A stretch of DNA of 14,737 bases from Candidatus Acidiferrum typicum. Lineage in GTDB: Bacteria; Acidobacteriota; Terriglobia; Acidiferrales; UBA7541. Below are positions 13,082 through 14,737 of the stretch, piece after piece. Within the stretch, counting starts at the first letter, position 1. Each line of letters starts with the position of its first letter. The translations under genes were made by a program, and so were the position numbers. A model generated the notes under the pieces. The model saw nothing but the letters and a program-made list of their open reading frames with translations, did not search any database and was not told where the DNA came from. The DNA is taken from NCBI GenBank assembly GCA_002478115.1, contig DLMH01000175.1, positions 1-14,737 on the forward strand. The letters are read 5' to 3'.

Positions 13082-13792
13082 TTACCAACGACGAGCGGGA
13101 GCAGCACCATCCACGTGGAGTATCTCTCCGCTAACATGACCCGCCTGTGCCAGGTAAAGCACGGCATCGACAATATCCTTTACAGTCGCCTTTTTCATAG
13201 CCGGCTGCAACGTCAGGTCGTTGGGATCGTCGCGGTGCATCGGTGTATCCACTTCGCCGGGGGCTACGGCATTAAAGCGAATGCCGTCTTTTGTATACTC
13301 GATTGCGAGATTCTGGGTTGCTGAATTCAAGCCACCCTTCGTAATCATGGAAATCGAGCCATTTACGCCGGCAATTGGCCGATCGGCAAGCGCCGCAGTG
13401 ATGCTCACAACGCATCCCGATTTTTGTTTCAGCATCTCTTTTACGGTGCGCTGAGTGATGTAGAAGAATCCGAGCAGATTAGTGGAGACAAGGGCCTCGA
13501 AGTCTTCGGTAGTGAAGTCAATGAAAGGCTTTTTTAGGAAGATGCCAGCGTTATTTACCAGAACGTCGACGGTTCCGAAGTTGTTGATCGCTGCCTCGAC
13601 AGCATGGGCAGCCGTTTGTTGCTCGCCGATATCGCCATCGAGGAGAATCAGGCTGCTTGAGCTAGTCAGCTTTCGATTGGCTTCGCGAGACGTCGCGACG
13701 ACGTTATAACCTTCTCCCAGAAACCCATCGACTAAACCCGCGCCAATACCCCCCGATGCTCCGGTTATGATTGCTGTTTTCTTGCCTGACAT
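13082..13792 (-). CDS. Short-chain dehydrogenase/reductase-like protein with altered catalytic triad
   Basis: Starting at ATG 13792 (AAAGG six bases upstream; the in-frame TTG at 13798 is less likely), the 236 residues form a Rossmann SDR: TGASGGIG at 10-17 (NAD(P) binding), D-G-D-I at 52-55, NNAG at 80-83, VSTNLLG at 102-108, and NAVAPGEVDTPMH. The usual Tyr-x3-Lys is SMITK here: Lys152 is kept, but the Tyr position is Ser148 and the catalytic-Ser position aligns with Thr132. Oxidoreductase activity by the standard mechanism is therefore doubtful. A binding or non-redox role, or an atypical mechanism, is possible. The gene is the second in the operon, 46 bp upstream of the MOSC fusion. Confidence 0.88.
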   Translation of the reverse strand: MSGKKTAIITGASGGIGAGLVDGFLGEGYNVVATSREANRKLTSSSSLILLDGDIGEQQTAAHAVEAAINNFGTVDVLVNNAGIFLKKPFIDFTTEDFEALVSTNLLGFFYITQRTVKEMLKQKSGCVVSITAALADRPIAGVNGSISMITKGGLNSATQNLAIEYTKDGIRFNAVAPGEVDTPMHRDDPNDLTLQPAMKKATVKDIVDAVLYLAQAGHVSGEILHVDGAAPARRW

Positions 13793-13796
13793 AAAC

Positions 13797-13816
13797 AACC
13801 TTTCGGTTTAAAGGTT
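13797..13816 (-). promoter_or_regulatory. Hairpin covering the ribosome site of the SDR-like gene
   Basis: On the mRNA strand AACCTTT-AAACCG-AAAGGTT forms a perfect 7-bp stem with a 6-base loop. The 3' arm contains the AAAGG ribosome-binding site that lies six bases before ATG 13792. Translation could thus be controlled by opening of the stem (temperature, coupling with the upstream gene, or a protein). Confidence 0.4.
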
Positions 13817-13860
13817 CGAATCCAATACACCGCTGGGCACCGTCCCTCTCAAAAGCGGCT

Positions 13861-14737
13861 TCACCCTGCTCGCCGCTCCGCAGAGCCCTGGCGTGAAGAA
13901 CCGACGAATCCTTGGACCAGTGCGGCGATTTCGTCTGCGGCGGTGTCCAAGGCGAAGTGGCCGCCATCGACGATGTGGACTTCGGCTTTGGGGACATCGC
14001 GGCGATAGGACTCTGGCTCGGAGGGGTCGAACGAAGACTCATACTTGCCCCAGATCACCAGCAGGCGCGGCTGCTTCTCGCGCATCCATGCTTGCCATTT
14101 CGGGTAGGAATCGACGTTGGTGCGGTAGTCGTAGAAGAGGTCGCTTTGAATGTCAGCCTGGCCGGGCTGATTTAGAAAATAAAATTCGTCGGTCCAGAAA
14201 TCGGGGTTATGGCGTTCCACGTTGGGGTCGTTCCCCGCGTGGCGGGACTTCGTGGTTGCAAGCGACAGGAGATTTGTGCGCAGCGCGCTTTCGTTGGCAG
14301 CGCGATCAGCCCAAAAGGCGCGCCGCGTTTTCCAGTTCTCGCCGAGACCGGTGTTGTGTGCTACCGCGTCCTGGACGATGAGAGCTTCGACTCGGTCCGG
14401 GTGAGCCAAGATCATGCGAAAACCGACGGGGCCACCGTAATCCTGCATGTAGAGGGTGAAGTGGGAGAGACCGAGCGCTTCGGTGAAGTGATTCATGATT
14501 TCCGCAATGTGATCGAAGGTGTACGCGAATGTTTTCGGGTCCGGCCAGTCGCTGTGACCGAAGCCCGGGTAATCGGGCGCGACAAGATGATAGCGATCGG
14601 AAAGACGGGTGAAGAGAGGCTCGAACATTCGCGAAGAAGACGGCAAACCGTGCAGCAGGAGAATCGTCGGGGCGTCTTTCGGACCAGACTCCCGGTAGAA
14701 AATTGACAGCCCATCGATCTGTGCGGTGCGATAAAAA
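13861..14737 (-). CDS. Alpha/beta hydrolase, epoxide hydrolase/haloalkane dehalogenase type (5' end beyond window)
   Basis: Translation from the window edge reads FYRTAQIDGLSIFYRESGPK then ILLLHGLPSSSRMFEPLF, the His-Gly oxyanion strand of this fold. The nucleophile elbow is MQDYGGPVGFRM, with Asp as nucleophile as in epoxide hydrolases and dehalogenases, not Ser as in esterases. The cap domain follows, then an acid (GKYESSFDP) and the catalytic His in VDGGHFALD. A hydrolytic attack on epoxides or halides is therefore likely, but the substrate is unknown. The frame stays open to the right edge, so only the first few residues are missing. It is the first visible gene of the five-gene operon, 68 bp upstream of the SDR-like gene. 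Confidence 0.87.
   Translation of the reverse strand, partial: FYRTAQIDGLSIFYRESGPKDAPTILLLHGLPSSSRMFEPLFTRLSDRYHLVAPDYPGFGHSDWPDPKTFAYTFDHIAEIMNHFTEALGLSHFTLYMQDYGGPVGFRMILAHPDRVEALIVQDAVAHNTGLGENWKTRRAFWADRAANESALRTNLLSLATTKSRHAGNDPNVERHNPDFWTDEFYFLNQPGQADIQSDLFYDYRTNVDSYPKWQAWMREKQPRLLVIWGKYESSFDPSEPESYRRDVPKAEVHIVDGGHFALDTAADEIAALVQGFVGSSRQGSAERRAG

Noticed and set aside
13808..13825. GGTTCGAATCC T-loop-like string
   Set aside because: The T-stem flanks do not pair, there is no tRNA body around it, and it overlaps the SDR leader hairpin.
1..14737. CRISPR array
   Set aside because: No regularly spaced repeats were found anywhere in the window.

Overview
The window looks like chromosomal DNA from a GC-moderate Gram-negative-type soil bacterium. 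An acidobacterial (Terriglobia-like) origin is my best guess from the mix of SnoaL-like, MOSC-reductase and MFS_3 genes. That is an inference from protein character, not a database result. Sequence-level marks include an intact tRNA-Asp(GTC), a tyrosine-recombinase integrase beside it, and one IS3-family insertion sequence.

Layout. (1) 1-1435: a partial iron-sulfur flavoprotein gene (minus strand), an orphan SEC-C zinc-motif fragment without a start codon, a SnoaL/DUF4440-like gene, a hidden 34-residue signal-peptide ORF, and a small conserved-looking protein of unknown function. (2) 1436-6875: a region resembling a decayed integrative element. It holds two unknown minus-strand genes (one with a 3' frameshift), an archaeo-eukaryotic primase (PrimPol)-type gene that runs into the truncated 3' end of an opposing gene so that both lack a native stop, a structured intergenic stretch, an excisionase-like helix-turn-helix gene, and a tyrosine recombinase. 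The recombinase gene overlaps the HTH gene by one base, is broken by a one-base insertion, and lies next to the 3' end of tRNA-Asp. (3) 6876-7596: no convincing gene. It has a 15-nt exact copy of part of the tRNA-Asp and a solitary IS-end-like sequence. (4) 7597-9034: an IS3-family element with overlapping orfA/orfB and a U UUU UUC frameshift heptamer placed correctly for an OrfAB fusion. (5) 9019-14737: five minus-strand genes in a tight run (gaps of 27-68 bp), transcribed from the right edge leftwards: alpha/beta hydrolase (5' end outside the window), SDR-like protein, MOSC-flavin reductase-[2Fe-2S] fusion, 1-Cys peroxiredoxin-like protein, and MFS_3 exporter. The IS sits exactly at the 3' end of the exporter gene and supplies its last codons and stop.

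How the genes may work together. The right-hand operon combines a hydrolase, a (probably atypical) SDR, an electron-transfer fusion carrying a MOSC domain, a peroxiredoxin-like protein and an efflux pump. This fits detoxification or modification of a small electrophilic or oxidised compound followed by export, but the substrate is unknown. The left-hand region has integrase, Xis-like and primase genes, as found in integrative plasmids and phage satellites. Two single-base indels at A-runs, one truncated gene pair and no visible second attachment site suggest it is no longer mobile. Some indels could instead be assembly errors.
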